In this document: in pieces, positions 9,643-17,477 of the stretch
Layout of the letters: the number at the start of each line of letters is the position of its first letter
Position numbering within the stretch: position 1 is the first letter of the stretch
From: Rickettsiella endosymbiont of Aleochara curtula
GTDB taxonomy: Bacteria > Pseudomonadota > Gammaproteobacteria > Diplorickettsiales > Diplorickettsiaceae
Assembly (NCBI RefSeq): GCF_964030935.1
Contig: NZ_OZ034990.1
Location: forward strand, 932,001-996,000
Direction: 5' to 3'
DNA length: 64,000 bases
The notes under the pieces: model-generated
What the model saw: only the letters and a program-made list of their open reading frames with translations
What the model was told of the DNA's origin: nothing
The model's database searches: none
Program-made: the position numbers and the translations under genes

Positions 9643-10726
9643 CGACAAAATCCTTGCTTAACATAAACAATGCCTCAGCTTCGATACGTTGTTCGATTAA
9701 ATCATGCGGCAATTCCGCAAAATGATAATCAAATATGTCAGTCACTGCAGGTTTAGCTAAAGAAAGATATTCAGTCACAGCAGTTTCGATTTTTTTTTCA
9801 CATTCTTTTTTAAAGTTCTCCTCTTGTTCATCCGACCAGCTTTTCCGATTAATTAAATAATTTTTTAAACGTCTTAAGGGTTCTGCTTGCCATGCTTGCT
9901 GTAATTCTTCCTCACGACGATAGCGGCTCGCATCATCGGCAGTGGTATGATCGCATAATCGATAGCTTAAGGCCTCAACGAGACTCGGGCCATGTCCATC
10001 ACGAGCTTTAGCCACCGCCTTATCCATCACAAATTTCATGGCAATAATATCATTTCCATCAACCTGCTCACCATGAATTCCTGCAGCAATGGCCTTTTGC
10101 GCTAAAGTTTGTGCATGAGACTGATATTTACGCGGCACAGAAATTGCCCATTGATTATTGTCAATGACAAATACAATAGGTAACTTCCATACACCCGCGA
10201 TATTTAAAGCCTCGTAAAAATCACCTTCAGATGTCGCTCCATCCCCACAGGTTGCTACAACCACTCTTGCTTGTTTGCGAAGTTTAAACGCAGTTGCAAC
10301 ACCTGCGGCATGTAAAAGTTGCGTGGCTATCGGTACACAAATAGGAAAATCTAGAGGACATTCACTAAAATGATTACCCCATTCATTGCCTTTCCAATAA
10401 CTAAGAATTTCACTCATTTTTACACCGCGCATCAGTTGCGCAGCATAATCACGGTAAAAAGGACATAAGACATCCTCTTTTTGCATACTTGCACCTATAC
10501 CAACAGAAATGGCTTCTTGTCCGAGCGTCGAAGCATACGTATTAAGCATACCTGTTCTCTGTAGGGCCACCGCTTTGTAATCGAATAGACGCGTGAGCAT
10601 CATTTGCTGGTACAATTTTAATAATTCGTGAACATTATGCGTAAATGCTGGCAAATCTTGTTGAGCTTCGCCGTTAGGACCCAGAAAACGAGTATACTCA
10701 ATAGAGAATCTCGCAACCTCGCTCAT
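9635..10726 (-). CDS. 2-oxo acid dehydrogenase E1 alpha subunit
   Basis: Alpha subunit carrying most of the thiamine diphosphate site. The 363-residue chain has the ThDP motif as GDGATSEGDFYEALNIAGVW...NNQWAIS (GDG to NN, about residues 160-190), the substrate-channel segment ASTLGQEAISVGIGASM, and the loop RLCDHTTADDASRYR. Ribosome site AGAGGT lies just before the ATG. Its position after leucine dehydrogenase and before E1 beta and E2 makes a branched-chain 2-oxo acid dehydrogenase the best reading; a pyruvate dehydrogenase role remains possible because sequence motifs alone do not separate them. Confidence 0.92.
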   Translation of the reverse strand: MSEVARFSIEYTRFLGPNGEAQQDLPAFTHNVHELLKLYQQMMLTRLFDYKAVALQRTGMLNTYASTLGQEAISVGIGASMQKEDVLCPFYRDYAAQLMRGVKMSEILSYWKGNEWGNHFSECPLDFPICVPIATQLLHAAGVATAFKLRKQARVVVATCGDGATSEGDFYEALNIAGVWKLPIVFVIDNNQWAISVPRKYQSHAQTLAQKAIAAGIHGEQVDGNDIIAMKFVMDKAVAKARDGHGPSLVEALSYRLCDHTTADDASRYRREEELQQAWQAEPLRRLKNYLINRKSWSDEQEENFKKECEKKIETAVTEYLSLAKPAVTDIFDYHFAELPHDLIEQRIEAEALFMLSKDFVDA

Positions 10727-10767
10727 ATTTAACCTCTTTTAAAAAGTGCTATCTGATCGAAATAGTT

Positions 10768-11811
10768 TTAAATACTATTTAATCGTGACTCAGCCAAGCT
10801 ATCAGCTACCATACTAGGGGGTTTATTTTCATCATGTGCACATTTGAATATCTCAGAGAGTGTACTATAAATTGTTGATATGTGTTGCACCACATGTTCC
10901 CGATTCAAGCGATTTTGATATTCAGCATAAGCATAAATTAAGCCGCCCGCGTTAATAACAAAATCCGGAGCATATAAAATCCCTTTTTGATGTAAAACTT
11001 CTGCATGTCGCGGTTCAGCTAATTGATTATTAGCTGAACCGGCTACTATCGCTGTATTAAGTTTAGAAATAGAATTATCATTCAGAACACCCCCTAAAGC
11101 ACAAGGGGAAAAAACATCACATTCTACTGCATAAATTTCCTCAGGCTGCACAATTTTAGCCTGCAAATCTTTTGCGTAGTGTTGCATTAGTTCGGTATTA
11201 CTATCACAAACTGTTAAACGAGCGCCTTTTTTTTGCAATGCATTGGCTAAAGCAAAACCCACATGTCCCAACCCTTGTATGGCAACATGCACACCTTCTA
11301 AATGGTCAAGATGAAGTTTAAATTTAACCGCTGCTTCAATACCATATAACACACTTAAAGCAGTATAAGGAGCAGGATTCCCTTTATGCTTAGAAGTAGT
11401 CACGACATAGGGTGTTTCGAGGGCAATGCTATCCATGTCTTCAATCACCACACCACTATCCATCGCAATGATATAGCGCCCCCTAAATTCATTAACGAAG
11501 CGACCTAGTGCGCGGAAATAAGCGGTGCGATCTGACAATTCTTTAGGGCGCATTAACACAGTTTTACCTCCGCCTAAAGGTAAATTAGCTAATGCTGCTT
11601 TGTAACTCATTCCCTGTGCTAAACGTAAAGCATCATGAATAGCAAAGTCTATGGATGTATACTCGATAAAACGACAGCCGCCTAAAGCAGGACCTAAGCG
11701 TGTGCTATGTATCGCTACAATGGCACAAAGTTGATTAATCTGATCTATCTTAAAAAAAATTTCGCCAAAACCGAGTTTTTTTGCATAGCTTAGCAGCTCA
11801 TCACTTAACAT
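10768..11811 (-). CDS. Leucine dehydrogenase (Glu/Leu/Phe/Val dehydrogenase family)
   Basis: NAD-dependent oxidative deaminase converting leucine, valine or isoleucine to the 2-oxo acid. The 347-residue length matches leucine dehydrogenases (about 350-365), shorter than glutamate dehydrogenases. Visible: substrate-domain LGPALGGCRFIEY, catalytic-lysine segments MSYKAALANLPLGGGKTVLM (lysines in SYKAA and GGKTV), and the NAD fold IQGLGHVGFALANAL with acidic CDSN at the end of beta 2. It is the first gene of the run ending in rsmA, with a 41-base gap to E1 alpha. The 2-oxo acids it makes are the direct substrates of the next three gene products, giving branched acyl-CoA for oxidation or as primers for iso/anteiso fatty acids. 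Confidence 0.9.
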   Translation of the reverse strand: MLSDELLSYAKKLGFGEIFFKIDQINQLCAIVAIHSTRLGPALGGCRFIEYTSIDFAIHDALRLAQGMSYKAALANLPLGGGKTVLMRPKELSDRTAYFRALGRFVNEFRGRYIIAMDSGVVIEDMDSIALETPYVVTTSKHKGNPAPYTALSVLYGIEAAVKFKLHLDHLEGVHVAIQGLGHVGFALANALQKKGARLTVCDSNTELMQHYAKDLQAKIVQPEEIYAVECDVFSPCALGGVLNDNSISKLNTAIVAGSANNQLAEPRHAEVLHQKGILYAPDFVINAGGLIYAYAEYQNRLNREHVVQHISTIYSTLSEIFKCAHDENKPPSMVADSLAESRLNSI

Positions 11812-12128
11812 AAATAAATGTTGGTCCTTAAAATAACAACCTATTCTTTAAGTAATACTCATCGCATTTGTATAGAAGACTTGGTCTATATACAAAGGAT
11901 ACCTCATCAATGCAGACGCTCGTAGGTGAGTGACATTCTAAGAGACTCTGCTATCGCTTGCAACGATTTCAATGCGCAAATAAAGGATAAATTGAGATCT
12001 ATCATTTCAAATATGGAAAATTTTTCTCACAGCAATTGGGTTTTTGGTAAGGCGCCGCGAGAATGAAGCAAAGCTTCGTTTATTCAAGCCACATGAAGAT
12101 TGCGAGTTGCGTGGCAGCGCAGACCATA
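11812..12128. other. 317-base gap holding one repeat copy
   Basis: No coding frame with convincing features is present between the leucine dehydrogenase start and the trpR stop. The right third (12026-12128) is a copy of the dispersed repeat; the left part should contain the dehydrogenase operon promoter, but no clear consensus boxes were found. Confidence 0.6.
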
Positions 12129-12137
12129 TCAAGTGCG
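12026..12137 (+). repeat. Dispersed repeat, copy A (full length)
   Basis: Full-length copy: CTCACAGCAATTGGG at 12026-12040, AAGGCGCCGCGAGAATGAAG at 12049-12068, then GATTGCGAGTTGCGTGGCA near 12098-12116 and AAGTGCG at 12131-12137. It matches the copy at 52458-52569 over almost its whole length. It overlaps the 3' end of trpR (minus strand), so the last residues and stop codon of TrpR lie inside the repeat. Confidence 0.8.
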
Positions 12138-12419
12138 TAGATTATATATATTTTTCTTTAAAAATTCGACAAGTTTAGGTGATGTCCGTTTCAGCTCATT
12201 CGATCCACGTGTTATTTTGGCAATACTTACCTGCAGATCTTTAGCCATGTCTCTCTGCGTCTTTTCCTGTTTAAGTAATTCTTTTATAATCAAATAGCGT
12301 AAAGCTATGCTCTCTTTTTCTTCTTGGGTTAAAATAAAATCGAATAATGAAGATAATACCTTTTCATTATCGGTCTTTAAGCACAATTTAATAAAATCGC
12401 GCCAACCTGCTTGATTCAT
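12129..12419 (-). CDS. trpR: Tryptophan operon repressor TrpR
   Basis: Tryptophan-activated dimeric repressor. The 96-residue protein shows the TrpR core: ILTQEEKESIALRYLIIKEL, followed by the DNA-binding helix-turn-helix with TQRDMAKDLQVSIAKITRG (about residues 56-74), close to E. coli SQRELKNELGAGIATITRG. Length is slightly under E. coli's 108. It lies 57 bases after trpA on the same strand, so it may be read from the trp promoter as well as its own. Its last codons and stop fall inside dispersed repeat copy A, suggesting that the native C-terminus was altered by the repeat. Predicted target: the dyad between trpE and the aroA-aroK gene. Confidence 0.93.
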   Translation of the reverse strand: MNQAGWRDFIKLCLKTDNEKVLSSLFDFILTQEEKESIALRYLIIKELLKQEKTQRDMAKDLQVSIAKITRGSNELKRTSPKLVEFLKKNIYNLRT

Positions 12420-12476
12420 ATAATGTGCCTGTAAAAATTGATTAATACTCTATTATTGCAAAAGCAACCCTGTATA

Positions 12477-13259
12477 TCAATTATGTACTGGCTTCGGATA
12501 TAAGTTTTCTGCAAGTATTGTTAAAGTCGATGGACTTGCCCCTTCTTCCAATGCCTTAACAAATAACGACCCTACAACAACTCCATCAGCATACTTTAAT
12601 ACTCGGCATATTGTTTCTTGATTTGAAATACCAAATCCAACAATAACGGGTAGATCCACCATAGATTTCACCGCGTTAATTTTTCCTTGAAAATCTTCAG
12701 GTAATTCATTACGCAGACCCGTAGTGCCTTTCTGGCAAGCATAATATAAAAATCCCTGAGCATAGGCATCGATTTTCTTAATACGCGCCAAGGAGGTGCT
12801 TGGTGCAATAACATAAATAAGGGCTATGTCATTTTTAATACATTGTTGGCGGATGGAATCTGATTCTTCTAAAGGACAATCTACTAATAAGAGGCCATCA
12901 ATGCCTGCTTCTTTTGCTGCGGGTAAAAAATCAGATTGCAGCACAGACAATATCGGATTTAGATAACTAAATAAGATAATTGGGATATCATTCCGTTGGC
13001 GAATTTGCTTTGTTATCCATAAAACATCTGCTAAGCAAGTTCCTTTTGCCAATGATCGTTGCGATGCACGCTGAATGATAGGTCCATCAGCAATAGGATC
13101 GGAAAAAGGTACGCCAATTTCTAGCATGTTTACACCACCATTAATTAATGCAAGCGCCGCATCCAGTGTAGATTCCGTCCCACCATCACCCGCAGTTAAA
13201 TAGGCAGTGTATGCTTTACCGTTTTGAAATAATTGTTGTATTCGCGATAGGGTTTTCAT
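12477..13259 (-). CDS. trpA: Tryptophan synthase alpha chain
   Basis: Cleaves indole-3-glycerol phosphate to indole and glyceraldehyde-3-phosphate and channels indole to TrpB. The 260-residue protein (E. coli 268) has the catalytic-Glu motif MLEIGVPFSDPIADGPIIQRA in the first 70 residues, holding both catalytic acids (E of LEIG, D of DPIADG), and the phosphate-binding GFGISNQET and DGVVVGS segments. The start follows the trpB stop with no gap, so the two are translationally linked. It is the last trp structural gene before trpR. Confidence 0.97.
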   Translation of the reverse strand: MKTLSRIQQLFQNGKAYTAYLTAGDGGTESTLDAALALINGGVNMLEIGVPFSDPIADGPIIQRASQRSLAKGTCLADVLWITKQIRQRNDIPIILFSYLNPILSVLQSDFLPAAKEAGIDGLLLVDCPLEESDSIRQQCIKNDIALIYVIAPSTSLARIKKIDAYAQGFLYYACQKGTTGLRNELPEDFQGKINAVKSMVDLPVIVGFGISNQETICRVLKYADGVVVGSLFVKALEEGASPSTLTILAENLYPKPVHN

Positions 13260-14456
13260 CTAAATTACATCTTTTTCCATTAATTGTGGCAGATCTTTAT
13301 CCCCACGACCTGATAAATTCAGAAGCACGACCTGTTCTTTCGGAAGTGTGGGTGCAATTTTAATTAAATGTGCTAAAGCATGTGCGGATTCTAGCGCGCA
13401 AATAATACCTTCTGTTCTAGCTAATAACTTTAATGCATGTATGGCTTCATGATCTGTAGCCGCCACATATTCAACACGTTGGCGCTTAAAGAGTTCGGCA
13501 TGCTGCGGAGCAACTGCAGGATAATCTAAACCGGCTGAAATCGAGCTCGTCGGAGCAATTTGTCCATGCTGATCTTGCAATATAAAAGTATAACAACCAT
13601 GCAAAACACCAGCACTCGCCGTGTAAAATCGTGCTGCATGTTCCCCAAGTTGCTTGCCATGCCCTCCGGCTTCTACACCTATCATGCGTATCGCTTTATC
13701 AGAGAAAAATCCTGAAAATAATCCAATGGCATTAGAACCCCCACCCACACAGGCGATAACTACATTAGGATTGCCGCCAATTTGTTGCTGACATTGTTGC
13801 TGAGATTCATTACCAATAACGGCTTGAAATTCTGCAACCATCGCCGGATAAGGGTGCGGACCTAGTGCAGAACCCAAACAATAATGTGTGTTACCAAATG
13901 ATGCAGACCAATCGCGCAGTGCTTCATTCACTGCCTCTTTTAAAGTCGCTGAACCTTGTTCAACAGCAATAACTACTGCGCCCATCAACTGCATGCGCGA
14001 TACATTGGCTGACTGACGTTGCATATCTTTACTGCCCATATAAACCACGCACTTCAGCCCAAGTCGTGCACAGGCCGCTGCTGTCGCTACACCATGTTGA
14101 CCCGCTCCAGTTTCGGCAATGACACGCGCTTTACCCATTCTTTTGGCTAATAAACACTGACCTAAAGCATTATTCAATTTGTGTGCACCTGTATGTAATA
14201 AATCTTCTCGTTTTAAAAAAATTCTCGGCCCATTAATTTTTGCAGCAAAAGCAGGGATTTCGGTTAATGCAGTGGGTCTCCCTGCATAATTTTTTAATAC
14301 AAAGTTCAATTCTTCTTTAAAAATAAGATCTTTTTTGGCGTTATTCCAAGCAACGATAAGCTCTTCGATAGGCTGCATTAATAATTCTGGAAGATATATG
14401 CCACCAAACTCTCCGTAGCGACCTTTATCATCGACTAAGCCATCTTTAGCTAACAT
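13260..14456 (-). CDS. trpB: Tryptophan synthase beta chain
   Basis: PLP enzyme that condenses indole with serine to tryptophan. The 398-residue chain (E. coli 397) shows GRYGEFGGIYLPE at the N-terminus, the PLP-lysine segment TGAHKLNNALGQC (K93), the GAGQHGVATA loop with the catalytic Glu just before it, the phosphate-binding CVGGGSNAIG and the C-terminal LSGRGDKDL. It overlaps trpF by 11 bases. This is the TrpB1 type that pairs with TrpA. Confidence 0.98.
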   Translation of the reverse strand: MLAKDGLVDDKGRYGEFGGIYLPELLMQPIEELIVAWNNAKKDLIFKEELNFVLKNYAGRPTALTEIPAFAAKINGPRIFLKREDLLHTGAHKLNNALGQCLLAKRMGKARVIAETGAGQHGVATAAACARLGLKCVVYMGSKDMQRQSANVSRMQLMGAVVIAVEQGSATLKEAVNEALRDWSASFGNTHYCLGSALGPHPYPAMVAEFQAVIGNESQQQCQQQIGGNPNVVIACVGGGSNAIGLFSGFFSDKAIRMIGVEAGGHGKQLGEHAARFYTASAGVLHGCYTFILQDQHGQIAPTSSISAGLDYPAVAPQHAELFKRQRVEYVAATDHEAIHALKLLARTEGIICALESAHALAHLIKIAPTLPKEQVVLLNLSGRGDKDLPQLMEKDVI

Positions 14457-15081
14457 GAAAATTGCCTCTTACGGATTTAATAAATTGCTTAATGAGAAAA
14501 ATATCTTTATTTCCTTTATTTAACTCAACGCCACTCGATACATCGACGCCATTGGGTTGCATAGCATTAATCGCTGCTACCACATTAAATGCTGTCAACC
14601 CGCCTGCTAATAACCAGCGAAAAGGTAAATCATAGTAAAAGGCTTGATTAATTTTATTTCCCTGTCCAGGGTAACTATGATCAATCAAAATTAAATCCCG
14701 ATCAGCATCAAGGTAGCGCAAACCATCATCAATTTGTAATTCACCTTGCTTTGAAACGGTTTGCACATAGATGCGTTGATATTCTTGGGGTAATAAATGA
14801 TGGGATGCTCGTGATACAGCACCATGTAACTGAACGGTAGTGATATTAGTAAGTTCACAAAGGCGCTGCATTTCAATCGCGGGATGATGAACAAATATAG
14901 CTACAGGCAATGCACCTGATGCTCTTGCTGCTTTAGAAATAACTATGGCTTGTTCTATGTCAACATAACGCGGTGAAATAGGGTGAAAAATAATTCCAAT
15001 CAAGTTGGCGCCTGCTATAGCTGCCTGCGATGCCATTTCAGCATCACGAACCCCACAAATTTTTACTAAATAATTAGTCAT
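14446..15081 (-). CDS. trpF: Phosphoribosylanthranilate isomerase
   Basis: Amadori isomerisation of phosphoribosylanthranilate to CdRP. The 211-residue protein is a single-domain TrpF, not fused to TrpC as in enterics. It begins VKICGVRDAEMA with the catalytic Cys (KICG), has GIIFHPISPRYV, and ends with LAGGLTAFNV and PNGVDVSSGVE for phosphate binding. The start overlaps the trpC stop by 8 bases. Unfused trpF in a trp operon is common outside enterics. Confidence 0.95.
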   Translation of the reverse strand: MTNYLVKICGVRDAEMASQAAIAGANLIGIIFHPISPRYVDIEQAIVISKAARASGALPVAIFVHHPAIEMQRLCELTNITTVQLHGAVSRASHHLLPQEYQRIYVQTVSKQGELQIDDGLRYLDADRDLILIDHSYPGQGNKINQAFYYDLPFRWLLAGGLTAFNVVAAINAMQPNGVDVSSGVELNKGNKDIFLIKQFIKSVRGNFHVS

Positions 15082-15877
15082 GACAACATTCTCTGATAAA
15101 TTGTCCAGGATTATCAGACCTAACTAATGACTCACCAATTAATACGGCATCATAACCCGCCTGATAATATTCTCTTGCTAAAGCAGGGTGTGTGATACCA
15201 GATTCTGCAACTTTAATAATGTTATCCGGTATTGCCGAGACCATTTGCAGCGCATGCTGCGTATCTACAATGAATGTCATAAGGTTACGATTATTAACAC
15301 CGATGATCTCTGCGCCACAATCTAAAGCGAACGCAAGTTCATGCTGATCATGAATTTCAACAAGTACATCAAGCTTAATCGAACGCGCGAAGTCCAATAG
15401 AGTTTTAGTCTTTTCCCCAAGAACAGCGATAATACACAATACTGCACTTGCTCCGGCAACGGCGGCTTCTGCAATCTGTATCTTATCGATAATAAAATCT
15501 TTACGAATAATTGGAATGCTTCGATCGTCTATTGCTTCTGCCACTTGACTCAGATCAGCAATATCACCCGCAAAAAATTTCTTATCCGTTAAAATCGATA
15601 ACGCGTTAGCCCCTCCTGAAATATAACGTTCTGCTAAGCCGATAGGATCTCGAATAGCTGCCAACTCGCCTTTACTCGGTGATTTACGTTTAATTTCGGC
15701 AATTATGCTAAGCACGGGAGTGTTCAGCACCTCCTTGAAATTTGATGCATGCTTAAGTTGTAATTCGCCACGCATTACCTTTGCGATGGGATGACTGTTA
15801 TTACCGGCTAATCGCTGGTGCAAAGCAGCTATTTCCCGCTGTTTTTCCAATAGTATCGTTGTGAGTCGGTTAGTCAT
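15074..15877 (-). CDS. trpC: Indole-3-glycerol phosphate synthase
   Basis: Ring closure of CdRP to indole-3-glycerol phosphate. The 267-residue chain has the IGPS signature IAEIKRKSPSKG (catalytic lysines), the IRKDFIID strand, VLVEIHDQHEL, IIGVNNRNL and the C-terminal VAESGI and DAVLIGESLV phosphate site. It is monofunctional, with trpF as the next gene. The start overlaps the trpD stop by 8 bases. Confidence 0.97.
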   Translation of the reverse strand: MTNRLTTILLEKQREIAALHQRLAGNNSHPIAKVMRGELQLKHASNFKEVLNTPVLSIIAEIKRKSPSKGELAAIRDPIGLAERYISGGANALSILTDKKFFAGDIADLSQVAEAIDDRSIPIIRKDFIIDKIQIAEAAVAGASAVLCIIAVLGEKTKTLLDFARSIKLDVLVEIHDQHELAFALDCGAEIIGVNNRNLMTFIVDTQHALQMVSAIPDNIIKVAESGITHPALAREYYQAGYDAVLIGESLVRSDNPGQFIRECCHD

Positions 15878-16877
15878 GAGAAAATGCTATCCAGTCATTT
15901 AATAATCTTAAGGCTTTTCCGCTATATAAATTATCACTTGCGTGTAATAAAGCTTCCGAGATTGATGGATATAATCCATAAATGTAGAGAGCAACGGCTG
16001 TATTTAAAATAAGTGTATTTGCAATAGCTCCACGTTTTCCATTGAAAGTATCTAACAACAGACTTGCATTAATTTCTGCATCTCCGCCACGCAAATCCGT
16101 AATCGTGCAGCGTTGCAAGCCAAACTGTAACGGATCAATCATATATTCAAATTTTTTCTGTTGTTTCAGCTCAATAATTTTTGTAGGTCCTACACAACTA
16201 ATTTCGTCTAAGCCCATGCTATGCACCACCGCTGACCGATCACTACCTGTTTGTAACAACACATCTGCCATAATCGGCAGCAATGCTTCATCAAGCACGC
16301 CTAAAACAATATGGGCGGCATTAGCAGGATTTAATAACGGACCTAAAATATTAAAGGTGGTAGGAACATTTAATGTTTTACGAAACAGGCGCAGCGCTTG
16401 GGTCATAGGATGAAAATTAGGCGAGTAACAGTAACCAATGCCAATTTGAGCTATGCTTTTGCTAACTTGATCCGGGGTTAATTGAATATTCACACCTAAG
16501 GCTTCCAGCACGTCTGCGGAACCTGTTAATGACGATATCGAACGATTACCGTGTTTAGCGACTTTAATCCCACAACTTGCAGCAAGAATCGCGCTGCCTG
16601 TAGAAATATTTATGGTATTCGAGGCATCGCCACCTGTTCCGACGATATCGAGTACCGTATGCTCGGTCGGCACCACTACCATTTTGTTACGCAATACTTT
16701 CACAATAGCTGATAATTCATCTGCTGTTTCATTTTTAGCTCTTAATAACACTAAAAAAGCAGCAATCTGTAATGGATTAGTAGTCGAACATAAAATCTCA
16801 TCCACCACTTGTTGACAAACATGGCTTTGCAAATCTTCACCACGCATCAATTTTTCTATACTGGATTTAAGCAACAT
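15870..16877 (-). CDS. trpD: Anthranilate phosphoribosyltransferase
   Basis: Transfers phosphoribose from PRPP to anthranilate. The 335-residue protein is free-standing, not fused to TrpG. It shows the PRPP-binding DIVGTGGDASNTINISTGSA, VAKHGNRSISSLTGSADVLE, and FNILGPLLNPA. The ATG at 16877 makes the gene overlap the trpG 3' end by 22 bases; an alternative ATG at 16847 would remove most of that overlap but would cut into the N-terminal helix. Confidence 0.96.
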   Translation of the reverse strand: MLLKSSIEKLMRGEDLQSHVCQQVVDEILCSTTNPLQIAAFLVLLRAKNETADELSAIVKVLRNKMVVVPTEHTVLDIVGTGGDASNTINISTGSAILAASCGIKVAKHGNRSISSLTGSADVLEALGVNIQLTPDQVSKSIAQIGIGYCYSPNFHPMTQALRLFRKTLNVPTTFNILGPLLNPANAAHIVLGVLDEALLPIMADVLLQTGSDRSAVVHSMGLDEISCVGPTKIIELKQQKKFEYMIDPLQFGLQRCTITDLRGGDAEINASLLLDTFNGKRGAIANTLILNTAVALYIYGLYPSISEALLHASDNLYSGKALRLLNDWIAFSHD

Positions 16878-17476
16878 GCGCGCCTGTTTTTGAGTTTTTT
16901 ATTGCAGATGGCAAGAAATTCCTGTAATAAAAGTGATCCTGCTGGTGTCAAAATAGATTCAGGATGGAACTGGACACCATAAATAGGTAATTGGTAATGC
17001 CGCACGCCCATAATAACTTGCTGCTTATTTTCAGCTTCAATGATCAATGTAGCAGGCAATGTTGCGCGCTCTACAATCAATGAATGATAACGACCTGCTT
17101 TAAATGGCTGAGTAAGCTTTTGATATAAACCCATTTGCGTATGAAAAATAATATCATCTTTACCGTGGACAATTTCCTCCGACTGAATAACACGTCCGCC
17201 TAAAGCAATGGTTATAGCTTGATGGCCCAAGCAAACACCTAACAGTGATGCTGAAAGTTCACCCGCTACTAAAGCATGAATTAAAGCAACGCAAATCCCT
17301 GCTGTTTCAGGTCGCCCAGGACCCGGAGATAAAATAATTCCCGCCGGTGACATTCGTTTAATATCATTGATAGTAATTTTATCATTGCGAATAACGCAGA
17401 CGTCGCTATAAGAAGGTGCCACAGCTTGATAAAGGTTGTAAGTAAAACTATCGTAGTTATCTATAATTAATAACAT
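16856..17476 (-). CDS. trpG: Anthranilate synthase glutamine amidotransferase component
   Basis: Supplies ammonia from glutamine to TrpE. I start it at the ATG at 17476, one base after the trpE stop, because the class I amidotransferase fold begins immediately with LLIIDNYDSFTYNLYQ; the open frame further upstream lies inside trpE. The 206-residue protein has the oxyanion segment LSPGPGRPE, the nucleophile elbow LGVCLGHQAI (catalytic Cys), and the His-Glu pair in VQFHPESI. The sequence alone cannot separate TrpG from PabA; the operon favours TrpG, and it may serve both. Confidence 0.94.
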   Translation of the reverse strand: MLLIIDNYDSFTYNLYQAVAPSYSDVCVIRNDKITINDIKRMSPAGIILSPGPGRPETAGICVALIHALVAGELSASLLGVCLGHQAITIALGGRVIQSEEIVHGKDDIIFHTQMGLYQKLTQPFKAGRYHSLIVERATLPATLIIEAENKQQVIMGVRHYQLPIYGVQFHPESILTPAGSLLLQEFLAICNKKLKNRRACCLNPV

Positions 17477-17477
17477 C

